A stretch of DNA of 64,000 bases from Actinostola sp. cb2023 (GCA_033675265.1 JAUJYZ010001565.1:301001-365000), one strand, 5' to 3'; numbered from the stretch's first letter, positions 1 to 13,032 are shown. The notes: a model not told the origin generated them from the sequence alone. Numbers and translations are program-made.

Positions 1-1
1 G

Positions 2-782
2 GTACAATTGCAAAGAAGAGGACAGATGAATCTGATTGTACAATTCCAACATCCACAACAGGTCAGCGGACATCCTTGTAAAATTAGGGCACAAACAAAA
101 TAAGAGGTGGTTGACCAATCACATCTCATGAATACTGAACTACTGATGCAGGGGAGTGGGGTGGGGGAAGCCAAGGGTGAGGGGAGGGGAGTTGTGACGG
201 AAGCGTTACATGTGTGTCATGGAATCTCACTGACTTTGTGTTTGTTGTTGTTGTTGTTTACAGACTCTAGTAGTAGTTAAGCACGATCTAACTCTGATGG
301 TTAACAACAAAGTGCTAAAGCAAAACGTCTTCCAGCAACAAGGACTCAAAATCGTCAAGGAACAACAGAGTGTTGTGGTCACATTGAACTCCATGGTATG
401 TCACGTGATATATACCATCATGCTTTACGCACTGCACTAAGCTAGGTGGCCATGTTTGAAATTGTTTGTAGAGAATAAATTGATCGTGATGGCATCAACT
501 CTAAACGTAAAGAAATTATTGTATTGTTATGACGTCATCAAAACGTCATTATCACAGACCGTATGACGTCATATGGATCTTTTTTTTCCCTCGCAGCACT
601 TCCTACAAATCCAATACCAGCCAGAAAACATCCAAATCCTCGCTAGCCCCAGTCTTCGTAACCAATTGCGCGGTCTGTGTGGAGACAACAATGGCGAGGA
701 CTTTCAAGAGTTGAGAAGCCCTAACAACAAGATCCTCACCCAAACTGCTGGCTTTGTTAAGTCTTGGAGGACCCAGTGTTAA
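2..782 (+). CDS. 3' end of a von Willebrand D-domain protein (vitellogenin-like), partial, three exons
   Basis: Three exons join in phase 0: 2-61 (donor CAG|GTCAGC, 5' side outside the window), 264-395 (after TTTACAG, donor ATG|GTATGT) and 597-782 (after CCCTCGCAG, stop TAA 780-782). The product is the C-terminal half of a vWD domain. The second exon gives beta-strand-like sequence around LTLMVNNKVL and VVVTLNSM. The last exon has the hallmark GLCGDNNGED, then ELRSPNN and a terminal FVKSWRTQC. The GLCG motif followed by an aligned SW...C is usual for vWD domains of vitellogenins and other large lipid-transfer proteins, where the domain sits near the C-terminus. The protein ends right at the last Cys. 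Odd point: TAAG|GTAATAC directly at the stop looks like a donor, so an intron in the 3' UTR is possible. The vWD call is firm; the vitellogenin call is inference because no N-terminal lipoprotein region is visible. Confidence 0.7.
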
Positions 783-1126
783 GGTAATACTGACGTGGTC
801 ACGTGGGTTTATCCGAACGCAAAGTAATTACTAGCCTCCCCCCTGCAGGCAGTTTTAGGGCTACGTGTTGTCCGTCGATCGTTTTTGATAACTTTCAATA
901 ACAACAACACGTATCTTATTTCGCTTGCGTTTGCGTTGCTCGTGTGAACCAGCCGGGCTCTTGTTCACAATGAAACATTCACGTGAAACTTTCTTGCAGT
1001 GGCGGCGCTGCGATACAGCAAACACCGCGTAACGCTGATGGCTTGAAACACTTGTCGACCTTTCGTACCATGCGAGACAGTTTGGTGAAAAGCCATAGAT
1101 TTCTCCTCAGTATAGTAAGAAATGCA
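783..1126. other. Intergenic DNA, nothing recognised
   Basis: This is the 3' flank of the vWD gene. I see no coding exon with plausible splice sites and no repeat before the foldback element that begins at 1127. Confidence 0.5.
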
Positions 1127-1386
1127 GGGGTGCTTACCATTTACTCGGAAAAACCGGAAATCCCGGTTTGAAAAAAAAAAGATATGTGTCATTCCGATCG
1201 GAAAATTCCGGAAAACTCGGTCTAATGGTACACGCGTCTACGAAAAAAAACGAAAAGAGCGGGAAAAGTGGATTACCTCAATCGCTAGACCGAGTTTTCC
1301 GAAACTTTCCGATCGGAATGACACATACCATTTGTTCAGTTTCCAACCGCAATTTCCGGTTTTTCCGAGTAAATGGTAAGCACCCC
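1127..1386. mobile_element. Foldback MITE, about 260 bp
   Basis: The ends are inverted copies: GGGGTGCTTACCATTTACTC at the left, and its reverse complement ending in GGTAAGCACCCC at the right. Inner segments also pair, for example CATTCCGATCGG near 1190 with CCGATCGGAATG near 1310, so nearly the whole unit could fold into one hairpin. It has no coding capacity. The short open frames across it are mirror images of each other and are not genes. Confidence 0.75.
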
Positions 1387-2036
1387 AGAACGTCACTGTA
1401 TACTAGAACTCATTTCGAAACACCGCTTCCAACAAGTTTCACATGATGAAAGTATTAAAGCCTATTTATTTGGCAGTTGTACTTATCCTATGTGTTTTTG
1501 TGTTTGTTAGTTTTGGTGGAAGACCCTGATGACAGACGACCTACCGGCAAGCGATTTCTACGATTTTCTATGTTTTCAAGTGATATATGTAATGTGTGGG
1601 GTGCTGGGACCGTGTATCGTGTTTATTATTATTATTATTAGGGATTTTCTTCAAAAATGGTAAAAACCTAAAACCCTTTTTCTTTTTACAGTTTTTCTAT
1701 CTCTTTGTTCCTATACTTTTATTTCCCTAGCCTAGTTCATTCACTTCCCTAAACCAAAGTCAATAGCTTTAACCTCGAATCCTATGCACTTTTACAGTTT
1801 CAACTATTTATGTTTTCAACTATTTTTTTTGGTTTTAATAGGTTTACAATTACCGAATTTATTTCTAGCGTTTTTTAGGGATTTGTCTAACTCAGTTATA
1901 TGTTTGTTACTTTGGTTTAATAAACTGTTGAGCATTGAACGTCTGGTTGTTTTTACTGCATTGTGCTAGCGAACAGCGAAGGGAAAACATTACAGGCAAG
2001 TTTACAACCACGCACGCTATTGGAAACGTCCAAAAC
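1387..2036. other. AT-rich intergenic DNA, nothing recognised
   Basis: No exon, RNA gene or repeat is supported here apart from a short (ATT)n run near 1625-1640. Confidence 0.4.
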
Positions 2037-2201
2037 CACAGGCAGCCCAACCATTGCTTTTGAGGCTAATAAAAAATATATTTGCGTCTTTTTTGATGGG
2101 TTTCCTGTGGTAGAGCGCGAGCGCGCATACAAATACACTTTTATAAATTTATTTATATTTATTATTAGTAGCCTCAGAAACAATGGTTGGGCTGCCCTGT
2201 G
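2037..2201. mobile_element. MITE with CACAGGCAGCCC-type ends and 7-8 bp target duplication
   Basis: The left end CACAGGCAGCCCAACCAT is inverted at the right as ATGGTTGGGCTGCCCTGTG. CCAAAAC flanks both sides (2030-2036 and 2202-2208), which is a target-site duplication of 7 bp, or 8 depending on where the terminal C is assigned. This length is typical of hAT-type insertion. Inner sequence (GATGGGTTTCCTGTGGTAGAG) recurs at about 3060, 33900 and 34640, so this is a multi-copy family in the window. Confidence 0.75.
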
Positions 2202-2844
2202 CCAAAACCTCAGTTGGGAATTAAAAAGGTCCAAATAATTTCCAAGATAGATCGCGCGTTTTTGCAGTGTATACCCCTCGCTCGGTCAGACATGTGAAGG
2301 GCCCTGGTACGAGCTCGAAAAACCTGTTGTAAAGTAGAGTCGAACTCTTACAAACGAACCTGTTCAATATACACATTTATTATATGACTGTGACGTAAAT
2401 TTACCATAAAAGGCGGGCACAAAATCCTCCAAATATCCGAGCGTATTACCCACTGTAGATTGTCGTATTACTCGGCTTGTAACCCGGTAAAACCGGTTTT
2501 GAACACAGCATATTTTGTACCAGTTTTGGTTTTCATTGCAAAAAGAAAAAACACTATACAACGACAGATAAGTATTTCTAAAGGGAATAGGGAAACAAAC
2601 AACTACTTTTTAATGATATCTGTATAGAAAATATGAAAAAAATCCAATCTTTTGGTGAAAAAAGCCAACGAAAAGGCTCTCGAGCGCGCGCTCGATGGCG
2701 TATCGATTGTGTGATAGCGCGCGCATTTCACGAACAAATCACAAAAACAGCTTTTGTACGCTAACAAATAAGCAAAGAAAGAAAAAAGGACGTTTTTGGG
2801 GGGTTTATTTTGTTGTCGTATAATAAACAATTTATTACAGTTAG

Positions 2845-2939
2845 AGTTGTGTAATACGGCTGGACATTTTTACTCGTCTATTTGTATTTTGACGAGCCGT
2901 ACAAGACTCGTAGAAAATATCCAGCCGTATTACACAACT
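2845..2939. repeat. Hairpin repeat, 19-bp arms
   Basis: AGTTGTGTAATACGGCTGG is matched by its reverse complement about 75 bp later. GACGAGCC and ACTCGT pieces inside also pair partly. This is probably a small foldback element. No flanking duplication was identified. Confidence 0.55.
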
Positions 2940-2974
2940 CTGCGTCCCGCAGTACATAGAGGTCACGGGATGCG

Positions 2975-3144
2975 CACAGGGAGCCCAATATTATACGGTA
3001 CTCAACACAGGGAACCCAACATATCTACGTATTATATATATTGCGCGCGCGCGTTCTATCACAGGAAACCCATCAAAAAAAGACGCAAATATCATTTTAT
3101 TGAATTATTTAGTAACCTCAAAAGGAATGGTTAGGCTGCCTGTG
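2975..3144. mobile_element. Relative of the CACAGG MITE family
   Basis: It begins CACAGGGAGCCCAATATT and ends GGTTAGGCTGCCTGTG. Its inner part, CACAGGAAACCCATC followed by GACGCAAATA, is the reverse complement of the inner part of the element at 2037-2201. A second CACAGGGAACCC lies inside near 3007, which suggests a composite or rearranged copy. Confidence 0.55.
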
Positions 3145-3170
3145 TTTTAACCTGTTGTAACACGCATCTC

Positions 3171-3228
3171 AATCTCGTCCCCAGAGCCCACGCTGACCAA
3201 GAGGAACGTGGGCTCTGGGGACGAGATT
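3171..3228. mobile_element. Tiny perfect snapback element (58 bp)
   Basis: Arms of about 22 bp beginning AATCTCGTCCCCAGAGCC are perfectly inverted around a short loop. The 10-bp sequence ACGCATCTCA lies at both sides (3162-3171 and 3231-3240), consistent with a target duplication. A second hairpin with the same TCTCGTCCCCAGA start lies at 33717-33800 with an otherwise different arm. Confidence 0.6.
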
Positions 3229-3240
3229 GCACGCATCTCA

Positions 3241-4209
3241 GTCAATCTCTGGCCCCAGACTCCACTCTTCTCGACACAGGAATCCCGGTAGAGTTAATCC
3301 TTCGTTATATGTGTGATGCTTGTGTAAACAATTGCGGTAGTATAGTTTGATCAAATATTATCATTCCGTTCGTATGTAAATGAAAACACAGCAGGTTTCG
3401 CTATAGAAACACGCATAAATAAAAGGATTCTCCATAGATTTTTCTAGACTGAAATAAAATGAATTGTATTTGTTTTTCATTTCGATCTCTTTCGATGTCT
3501 TATTCAACAACTTTTAATTACAGAAGACTCTTTGTTTTACTGTGCGATTTCAATTTATAAATGCTGCTTTTCTTTGTTTGTTTTTCTGAAAAGTGTGTCC
3601 CTTAAAATAGATTAAAATATAAACTTGAAGCGACATGGATTTTCAACCAATAAAGTCAGATCAATCCAACTATCTATTCCTTCCATTAATCTTCTGTCCG
3701 TCATCCTCTCTTACTTCACTTGAATTCGTCTCAACTTTTATCTTATTATTGGTGTTTTGATCGGAAAATTCATTTGTACTGGAAACCATATTCACTTTAG
3801 TACTTATTCAGCACTGATTTGAAGCCTTTATTTGTTTAGATGTCATTAAAGCAACCAACAACTGACCTAACACTCTCTTATCAATCAAACACCGAGTTGA
3901 TTTTATTGCTGTGTTTTCTAGTTTATTTGATATAAATAATTAAAAAGGTCACTTTGAGCGGAGAGTGGCTCAAAAAGCTCGGTGACACTGAGACAATGAG
4001 AGCTGATGCAGTCAGTCAATTCCCCGACTGCTTCTTATGCAGTCGCTAAAATCCTTCACTTATCTATTAGTTTATGGCCGGCAAGGAAGCAAGGAAGTGA
4101 ATATTGATTGCAAATTAAGATTATTTGAATCACCAACAGAATTTAGGTCTAGCGAAGACGAAAATAGGAAAGAAAGGACTTTTTGATTCACCTGCGCTAG
4201 TAGTCAGCC
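3241..4209. other. 5' flank of the ankyrin gene, no feature seen
   Basis: This is about 970 bp of AT-rich sequence with no convincing exon, RNA gene or repeat. It should contain the promoter of the gene starting at 4210, but no TATA box at a clear distance could be assigned. Confidence 0.4.
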
Positions 4210-5373
4210 ATGCCTGCGCTTAACGATGCCATATCACAACGACGATTCAAGCAAGTTTGCTTTCTTATAAATGCTGGAGTCAATTTAAACTCTAAGACTT
4301 CTGATGGGAAAACTGCACTTATCCAACTATGTGACGTCGAGCCAGAAGACAAGGCTAAAAGTCTCGCAAAAGTGTTGATCGAAAGAGGAGCTAAAGTTGA
4401 CAAAACAGATGACAAAGGTCGCAGTGTTCTCATGTGGGCAATTCTACAGAAAAAGGAAAAACTTTCGTCGCTTTTTCTTGAAGAAATGTTTGATTTTAAT
4501 TTGAATGCTAGGGACAACGATGGTAACACAGCTCTTGCGCACGCTGCAGCCACTGGTAACTTGGCGGTAGTTCGCGACATTGTACGTGGTTTGAGAAAGT
4601 TTGGTCTAAGTGTTGATATAACGAATAACGAAGGAATAACTCCCTTGATGATGGCTGCCAAACATGGACACTTGTCGTGTGTTAAAGTCATTCAACACGA
4701 AGGGAAAGCTTCGAGGTTTATTCGCGACAACACTACTTGGAAAACAGCGTCAGAGTGGCAACACAACCCGTCGTCTCAAAAACTCACAGCTACAACTAAA
4801 CGCACTAAATCTGCTGCGCAAAATGAACGCGGGAAATTTGACACTCATAGACCAACTACATCACCCACCAGTACTGCAAAGCCAACACAGAAACACCACG
4901 AACTCCTACAATTGTATGGTGTTTACCAGGATCAACTCTCCACGACTTATAGAAGTGGATATGAAATTGCAAAAACCAGCGATAAAGTCGAGAAACTTTG
5001 TGATTCATTCTCAGAGGAGGTACCTAGCACAAGTAGCAATAATATCGACAAACCTACACAAGGAATTCAAACCGTGTTTGCCAAAGGTGCCGCTGTCGTG
5101 AAGTTTAAAAAGGTACTTACTAGTACGTGCAATACTCGAAGGCTAACTGAAACTAACATGAAAGAAAATCCATCAAAACCCGAGGTAACAGAGACAAGAG
5201 TTATTCGTCCTCGGCACCCAGTTCGCAGTAGATCAGAAATTATTTTCAGTGGGTCGAACGAAAGAAAGAAAGAAAGAGAAAATACTTTTCACAGTAGACT
5301 TCCACGTATTTCGCTTCCTGATACGAGACTACAAACAGAGTTAACTGTGTTAGAGGAACATGTGAAATATTAA
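4210..5373 (+). CDS. Ankyrin-repeat protein, single exon, 387 aa (ANKRD34-like layout)
   Basis: An uninterrupted frame begins at a good initiation context (AGCCATGCC) and ends in TAA. Residues from about 5 to 190 form four to five ankyrin repeats. The usual repeat cores are visible: INAGVNLNSKTSDGKTAL, LIERGAKVDKTDDKGRSVL, LNARDNDGNTALAHAAATGN and NEGITPLMMAAKHGH. The second half (about 200-387) is low-complexity, rich in Ser/Thr/Lys, with no domain I recognise. An N-terminal block of ankyrin repeats plus a disordered tail in one exon resembles the ANKRD34/ANKRD63 group; this is a layout match only. Ankyrin repeats bind partner proteins, so the likely role is an intracellular adaptor. An AATAAA lies 25 bp after the stop. 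Confidence 0.85.
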   Translation: MPALNDAISQRRFKQVCFLINAGVNLNSKTSDGKTALIQLCDVEPEDKAKSLAKVLIERGAKVDKTDDKGRSVLMWAILQKKEKLSSLFLEEMFDFNLNARDNDGNTALAHAAATGNLAVVRDIVRGLRKFGLSVDITNNEGITPLMMAAKHGHLSCVKVIQHEGKASRFIRDNTTWKTASEWQHNPSSQKLTATTKRTKSAAQNERGKFDTHRPTTSPTSTAKPTQKHHELLQLYGVYQDQLSTTYRSGYEIAKTSDKVEKLCDSFSEEVPSTSSNNIDKPTQGIQTVFAKGAAVVKFKKVLTSTCNTRRLTETNMKENPSKPEVTETRVIRPRHPVRSRSEIIFSGSNERKKERENTFHSRLPRISLPDTRLQTELTVLEEHVKY

Positions 5374-5397
5374 GTTAATTTTTGTATAACAGAAATT

Positions 5398-5403
5398 AAT
5401 AAA
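5398..5403 (+). terminator. Polyadenylation signal AATAAA of the ankyrin gene
   Basis: AATAAA lies 25 bp downstream of the TAA stop, which gives a very short 3' UTR. Confidence 0.6.
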
Positions 5404-5900
5404 CATCTTAATTTCAAAACAGACTTAATTTTAAAATAACTTTAACAATCGACATTTAGTTTTGTGGACAACCTCGCTCCACACGTGGGTGTCAGGATGA
5501 AACCGTTTCAGTGTCATTTTAGTTGAACTGTTGTAATCGGATCAAATGTATGAATTGAAAATTACACAAATTCAACAGATGGACTTTGGCGAACGAGTTT
5601 TTTGAATGTCAACTTAAAAAAACATGTTTTGGCGGGAAACATTTTAATGGTTTCTCTTGTAATCAATAAATGAATTAACCAATCACATTGCAGAGATTCT
5701 CAATGATGGCAACATTTCAAAACAAATCACCGAACGATTTTCACCCGAATACTGTCAATCTATAATAACTATAGCATGAAGAATAACTATGACGGCACAC
5801 GAGACACATTAGCAAATTAACGATGACAGCCTTTTGTGCTCATTCTTTTCAAAAATGATCTTCCCACACAAACAATTAATAGTAAATGAATTGTTTTGAT
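5404..5900. other. Intergenic DNA, nothing recognised
   Basis: No exon, structured RNA or repeat is supported before the foldback element at 5901. Confidence 0.4.
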
Positions 5901-6081
5901 CTTTGCGTGCAGGTCATTCGTATTGTAGTTATACCATTATACCACCCACCTAAACTCATTACTCGTAATGGTATTTCCACTTTTAAAAGGTTGAACTTTT
6001 TAAAGTGGAAATACCATTGCAAGTAATGAGTTTAGGTGGGTGGTAATGGTAACTGCAATACGATCTGACCTGCACGCAAAG
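5901..6081. mobile_element. Foldback MITE, about 180 bp
   Basis: The ends CTTTGCGTGCAGGTC and GACCTGCACGCAAAG are inverted. Long inner arms also pair: ACCACCCACCTAAACTCATTAC with GTAATGAG.. and TGGTATTTCCACTTT with AAAGTGGAAATACCA. It is non-coding. Confidence 0.75.
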
Positions 6082-6112
6082 AGCCACAACAATATATAGA
6101 AAATGTACACCT

Positions 6113-6513
6113 AATAGAGTACCGAAGTGTGACATCACGAAAAAAATGATTTTCGCTTTGTCAACTTCGAAAGAACGTCAATAAAGAAGCTTTAATAAGA
6201 AGCTTTAATACATGCCAAATTTGACAGCAATCGGTTAAATATCGGCTGAGATATGTCCAGTTGAAGTTATAATTTCCCTCCACAAATCACTGTAATTTCG
6301 ACTTGGTTCCTAACGTTACGAACCAAGCCGAAATTAGTGATTTGTGGGGGGAAATTATAACTTCAACTGGCCATATCTCAGCCGATATTTAACCGATTGC
6401 TGACAAAATTGGCATATGTAAGCTTCTTTCATGGTGTTCTTTTGAAATCGGGGATCGAAAGTTGATAAAGCGAAAATTCTATTTTTATGACGTCATCACT
6501 TCGGTACTCTATT
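6113..6513. mobile_element. Foldback MITE, about 400 bp
   Basis: The ends AATAGAGTACCGAAGTG and CACTTCGGTACTCTATT are exact inverses. Almost all inner sequence is paired between the halves, for example ATCGGCTGAGATATG with CATATCTCAGCCGAT, and AAATTATAACTTCAAC with its reverse complement. The fold centre is near 6310. It is non-coding. Confidence 0.8.
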
Positions 6514-6911
6514 CTATCATCACATCGACCCTTTTTTTAATACAGTAATTTTATTTCAAATTTAATTTTCAACACATCAAGACACTATGTCCTAGCCCAT
6601 GATGCCTTGCGCCAATGTTTCAATTCTCTGTTTACATCACTGTTTTGGGTCAATGATGGTCGACACTAAACTATTCACATTTTCTTCTAATCTGAATATG
6701 TTCAATTTTCCTTTGTTCCTGCAATGCATCCTGGGCTTGGATACATTTTGCCTGATAATATTGTATCAATAATGAATAAACTATTATTTTAAACTGTCCA
6801 ACGTTTATAGATATTGTTTATTGCCTCAAGAAGAGACCTGGTAACTTATAATAAATTACTGTACTTCTTCTAAATTATTGGTTTGTTTATTTTCTGTATA
6901 GTTATCTATTA

Positions 6912-7100
6912 CAAGCATCAAGAGTTCCAGACTTCCGATACGTGCACAATGCATTGTGAGATTATTACAAATAGGAAAAGTGAGCACCAGTGAGCAAAAA
7001 CATAGCTTGGGCTCCCTGTGTCTAGAATTGGTGCTCACTTTTCCTTTGTAATAATCTTACAATGCATTGTGTGCGTACCGTCAGCAACTCTTGATGCTTG
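6912..7100. mobile_element. MITE, CAAGCATCAAGAG family, TA target site
   Basis: The element begins CAAGCATCAAGAGTTCCAG and ends in ACTCTTGATGCTTG, flanked by TA on each side, as expected for Tc1/mariner-type insertion. Inner arms (ATTATTACAAA..GGAAAAGTGAGCACC) are inverted as well. A second member lies at 26092-26221. Confidence 0.75.
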
Positions 7101-7140
7101 TATAATAATAATAATCAAGCTTCCTTGCAGCCGACAAATG

Positions 7141-7891
7141 AATGAGGGTTTATCATGTAATTTCAAAACTCAGTGGACAAAAATATGATTATCATAGCTG
7201 GAAAGAGCTCATTGAAATTAGTAAAAATGTGAAGTTTGGAAAAGATCGCTCCAAATTGTGAAGATACAAATTTTCAAAAACGAAATTTTATATGAAAACC
7301 TTTGGAAATTTTCACAATGATCTTACTAATTTCAACGAGCTCTTTCCAGCTATGATACCGTAAATCTTCTATTAAGCGCCCCCCTCAAATAAGTGCCTCC
7401 CCTCTATTAAGCACCCACCTTTGGAGCCGTTTTGTACTAAGCGCCCATCTCTAATAAGTGCCCCTCTAATAAGCGCCTCCCTCTAATAAGCGCCCCCCAC
7501 ACTAATAAGCGAGGAAGTAGACATTGAGATCTGAAATATCGTTTCTGAAATACTGCTTTCTTGTCTTTACGACGTACGTATGGTACATTAATTTTTCCTC
7601 GAGTCATACCTTAATTTCAGCGATTATCTGACATACCATTGTGCTACATTTCATATTGGCTTCGTTTCTCCGTACTAAGTTGATAATAAAGTTTACGAAA
7701 TACGGTAAGAGAATCTGAGTGTTTGGTTTAGGAAATTAAATAAGCTCCCCTCTCTATCAAGTGCCCCTCTTCTAATAAGCACCCCCCTAAGACCTCCGAA
7801 ATTTAATAAGCGCTTAATAGAAGATTTACAGTAATCATTTTTTTGTTCTATGTCTCCTATAAGTTTTGAAATTACATGATAAACCCTCATT
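7141..7891. mobile_element. MITE, AATGAGGGTTTATC family, split by another element
   Basis: The ends AATGAGGGTTTATCATGT and ACATGATAAACCCTCATT are inverted. The unit is interrupted at 7358-7831 by a different element. A full uninterrupted relative at 56840-57205 shows what the unsplit copy looks like. Confidence 0.8.
7358..7831. mobile_element. CCGTAAAT-family element nested in a MITE, TA target site
   Basis: It starts CCGTAAATCTTCTATTAAG and ends CTTAATAGAAGATTTACAG, with TA on both sides (7356-7357 and 7832-7833). The interior carries many copies of TAATAAGCGCC or TAAGTGCC. The larger element at 11985-13899 has matching ends. Confidence 0.75.
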
Positions 7892-8204
7892 ATGAAGGAT
7901 GCAGCTGGATGTGTTCATATCTATTAAGATATCATCATTTCTGTTGTGTTATTTACAACCACCACAACAACAGCTTATTTGCTACTATTCTGACAGCAAA
8001 AGTTAGAGAAACAAACATCATGAGCTTGTTCCTCATCATTCATTACTGTTATTTGCACCCATGATCACATGTACAAGTGAGGAAAGGGTTATCTTCACAT
8101 GCATACATGTGTATTTACTGGATCCCCAATTGCGGGTCAGTTATTTAAACATTGTTTATCCTACACCATGAAACACTAGTTTGACGTCGCTACATGTTTA
8201 TAAT

Positions 8205-8430
8205 AATGTGCACAAGTCATGGTATACAGGCCAGTAATGTGCTTGATGTTGCAGGATGTCTATATATTAGAGAGCTAAAGCAGCAGACATTTTTGACAGC
8301 GTGGACAGTGTGCTGGTAATGTGCACAAGTCATGGTATACAGGCCAGTAATGTGATTGATGTTGCAGGATGTCTATATATTAGAGAGCTTAAACAGCAGA
8401 CTTTTTTGACAATGCAGACGGTGCGCTAAC
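8205..8430. repeat. Tandem duplication, 113-bp unit
   Basis: AATGTGCACAAGTCATGG and the roughly 100 bp after it, including TTGCAGGATGTCTATATA, occur at 8205 and again at 8318 with few differences. Confidence 0.7.
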
Positions 8431-8582
8431 TGACAAATGATGCTATTGATATCCGTGACAGCAATCTACGATGGCATTTCACCTCTTTTCATGTCGTAGA
8501 TTGCTGTCATGGACGTCAACGTTTGTTTTGAACATTATTTGTCAGTGTACGCGCCGTCCACGTTGTCAAAAATCTCTGCTGT
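8393..8582. mobile_element. Foldback element, about 190 bp
   Basis: ACAGCAGACTTTTTTGACAA at the left pairs with TTGTCAAAAATCTCTGCT at the right. An inner pair is formed by TGACAGCAATCTACGA and TCGTAGATTGCTGTCA. Together they give one imperfect hairpin that overlaps the end of the tandem duplication. Confidence 0.6.
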
Positions 8583-8727
8583 TTAAGCTTTTGTACCATT
8601 GTCATTCATTGTATTCATCATGATTAGTTTCTTGTCATTTCAATAAAACACTTTTGTGTAAAGAAATGTGTCTTGATGCTTTCAAATAGAGTGGGAGAAG
8701 AGATGGAAATCCCTCGCTGCGTAATTC

Positions 8728-9984
<1,257 letters not shown>

Positions 9985-11348
9985 ATGATGGACTTTATAC
10001 TTGCTGAAAGTAAGCTACTTCGCGTTGGCCTTTACTTTGGAGTATTACTAGCAAGTATGTTCTACATCCTATGGAAGGCATTTGTAGTTAGCAGATCAGC
10101 TGAGCGAGTTTCAAGAAAGCTTCTTGTTCTACCACTGATAGCTCTATTTACGTTGATTATTGTGTGGAGAGATATCATAATGTTTATGCTGGAACTATCG
10201 AAAAACTATCCTGATCTCGAGACGATGTTTAAAGAAGAAGAGTTACTGGTGAAGGTATAAGAATAACGAAGTTTCTGTACATAAAATTGTATAAATTTAA
10301 GCTTAATTGATTTCGAAAATTGGAAACATGTGGTAAGCTTATACATTGTACACAACACGAGGGCTGGGCCAAGGCTGGGCCAAGGCTGGGCCCTAGAAAC
10401 GATCAAGGAAGAAGACATTTTAGCAGCATGTTTGTACATGTTTTTAAATAAGCTTCCAAAAAAAGAAGGTTGTAACATTTGTTGAGAAGAAAAAAATGAA
10501 CGTCAAACATGGTTCATGCGTGTTTAAGTTATATGTACAATAGCTTTTATAGCATGTGCATCTTTTGTTCTTAGGCATATCGTGTGGTAACAGACTCAGT
10601 CGAGGGATACTGGTGGTCGTCGCAGCTGTTAATGTTCACATTGGTGTTCATCGTATTCATCAACACTAAAGCACGTCAGATCAGCATGCCCATTTTGGAA
10701 CTCTGTGCCTACACCTGCCTTGGCTTTGGAGGTGCTATTAGTGTAGCCTTTGCATTGTTTCTGTACCGCTACAACGTGACCATCTCCATGGAAACCAAGA
10801 GGGTGGAGCACCATCAGATGTCATGCTGGAGCATTGCCGTCCTTGCTATTTGCCTGTGGCTGGCATTTTTATGCATCGTATTCCTCTACTTCTCTGTAGA
10901 TCAAGCATTTAAGGTCTATCTCTTACTCACGCATCTCACACTATTTCTCCCCAGTCTTTTACCTTCGATTCATGTCAGAACCTATACAACAACTGCAGCA
11001 AAAGGGCTTATACCTCTTCTTTATGCATTGCTTTTTGTTGCACTTGCTTGCCATCAGTTTTACTTTACACATCTTGCTCTTCCCGACTCGCATCCAACAA
11101 CCTTCCACAAACTGGTGCTTTCAGGCTTTGCACATCACAGCCAATCTGGTATTTCGTTTGATGCTGTTATGTGCTTTGTTCTCTGCATTGTTTATTTGTT
11201 ACTGAAATCTGAGAATGGTTCTGCTGTTGTTGTTATTGTGCCATTCATCTTCCTTTCTCCTTGCCTTTCTCTTGGTTCAACATTTTCTCTGGTTATGTTG
11301 TACGAGGAGTATCTACTCGAGAGAAAAATAGGGACAAAGGAAGAATGA
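9985..11348 (+). CDS. Multi-span membrane protein of unknown function, two exons, 347 aa
   Basis: Exon 1 is 9985-10254 (90 codons, donor GTGAAG|GTATAAG) and exon 2 is 10575-11348 (after TTCTTAG, stop TGA). The join is in phase 0. About eight hydrophobic segments are visible: two in exon 1 (YFGVLLASMFYILW and LLVLPLIALFTLIIVW) and six or so in exon 2 (LLMFTLVFIVFI, GGAISVAFALFLY, SIAVLAICLWLAFLCIVFLY, LIPLLYALLFVALAC, VMCFVLCIVYLLL, VIVPFIFLSPCLSLG). A conserved-looking YRVVTDSVEGYWWSSQ opens exon 2 and resembles a motif of small integral membrane proteins in fungi and other eukaryotes. I cannot name the family. The protein ends in a charged cytosolic-looking tail, LLERKIGTKEE. Confidence 0.8.
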
Positions 11349-11984
11349 CCAAGACGTGTGAAGACTCGCTTTTGCACTGTCAAAGAAGTTGTAAAATACG
11401 ATTTTATACTTGCTCTAATCTTAGAAAGTGTGTGTGTGCAGGAAGTATTTGCACCATTCTGATTGTTCAAGCTATTTGATACGTTACTACATGTACATGT
11501 ACTGTGTTTTTACATATAAAACTTTATTATTATACCTAGTTGTACAAATGTTATTTAGTTATTTAGTACCTAGATATTTCAATACTTTTATTTCATTATA
11601 TTGTTACTTTAATTATACTTTTGAAGTTATAACATTGATATGAAGTTCATCTGAAAGACTGTCAATCGGCATGCTTTGCAGGCATTTGTTTGATACCCAC
11701 ATAAGAAATAATTTATAACAAATAATATATACTAAACTAGTTCAAGCTATCAGATACCCTCTGAGAATCTCATTCGCTCAGGAAATCAATGATAGCATTG
11801 TACAACTATGCCAACGACATGAAGAAAGCTATCTATTTCATATGACATGAAGTTATGAGAAGGCGCATAAAGCATGCCGCTTGACACATCTACTCTTTAA
11901 ACATGTATAATAATTATTGTATTGTATTACAAAGTTCTTCTTTAATATTGGAATTATTAAAATAAGAGCTGATTAATATACTTA
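11349..11984. other. 3' flank of the membrane protein gene, AT-rich
   Basis: This likely holds the 3' UTR. No clear coding sequence or repeat is seen. Confidence 0.4.
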
Positions 11985-13032
11985 CCGTAAATGCTCGATT
12001 TAGCGCCCCGGGCGCTTGTAAATTTTTTAGGCCTCTAGGGGGAGGCGCTTATTCGAAGGGGGCGCTTATTTCTTTTCTCAGATGATGAACTCAATGTTTT
12101 CTTATATACGGTACTGTAACATACATATACAGTGCATAAAAATAGCAAACATGTACCGTGCGGTACTTGGTAAACTGTATACTGCTGTAAATATACGGTA
12201 TTGACATACGGTATACCATGTTTCTGTTTATTTATTGGTAAAGTTTTATTTTATTAAATAATACAAGAGAGTTGTTTCTGCATTTCTTTTAGGGGGAGAG
12301 GACGCTTAATAAAAGGGGGCGCTTATAATTTTTCTTAGACCTCTAGGGGGAGGCGCTTATTCGAGGGGGGTGCTTATTTCTTTTCTCAGATGATGAACTC
12401 AATGTTTTCTTATATACGGTACTGTAGCATACATATACAGTGCATAAAAATAGCAAACATGTACCGTGCGGTACTTGGTAAACTGTATACTGCTGTAAAT
12501 ATACGGTATTGACATACGGTATACCATGTTTCTCTGTTTATTTATTGGTAAAGTTTTATTTTATTAAATAATACAAGAGAGTTGTTTCTGCATTTCTTTT
12601 AGGGGGAGAGGACGCTTAATAAAAGGGGGCGCTTATAATTTTTCTTAGACCTCTAGGGGGAGGCGCTTATTCGAGGGGGGTGCTTATTTCTTTTCTCAGA
12701 TGATGAACTCAATGTTTTCTTATATACGGTACTGTAGCATACATATACAGTGCATAAAAATAGCAAACATGTACCGTGCGGTACTTGGTAAACTGTATAC
12801 TGCTGTAAATATACGGTATTGACATACGGTATACCGTGTTTCTGTTTATTTATTGGTAAAGTTTTATTTTATTAAATAATACAAGAGAGTTGTTTCTGCA
12901 TTTCTTTTAGGGGGAGAGGACGCTTAATAAAAGGGGGCGCTTATAATTTTTCTTAGACCTCTAGGGGGAGGCGCTTATTCGAGGGGGGCGCTTATTTCTT
13001 TTCTCAGATGATGAACTCAATGTTTTCTTATA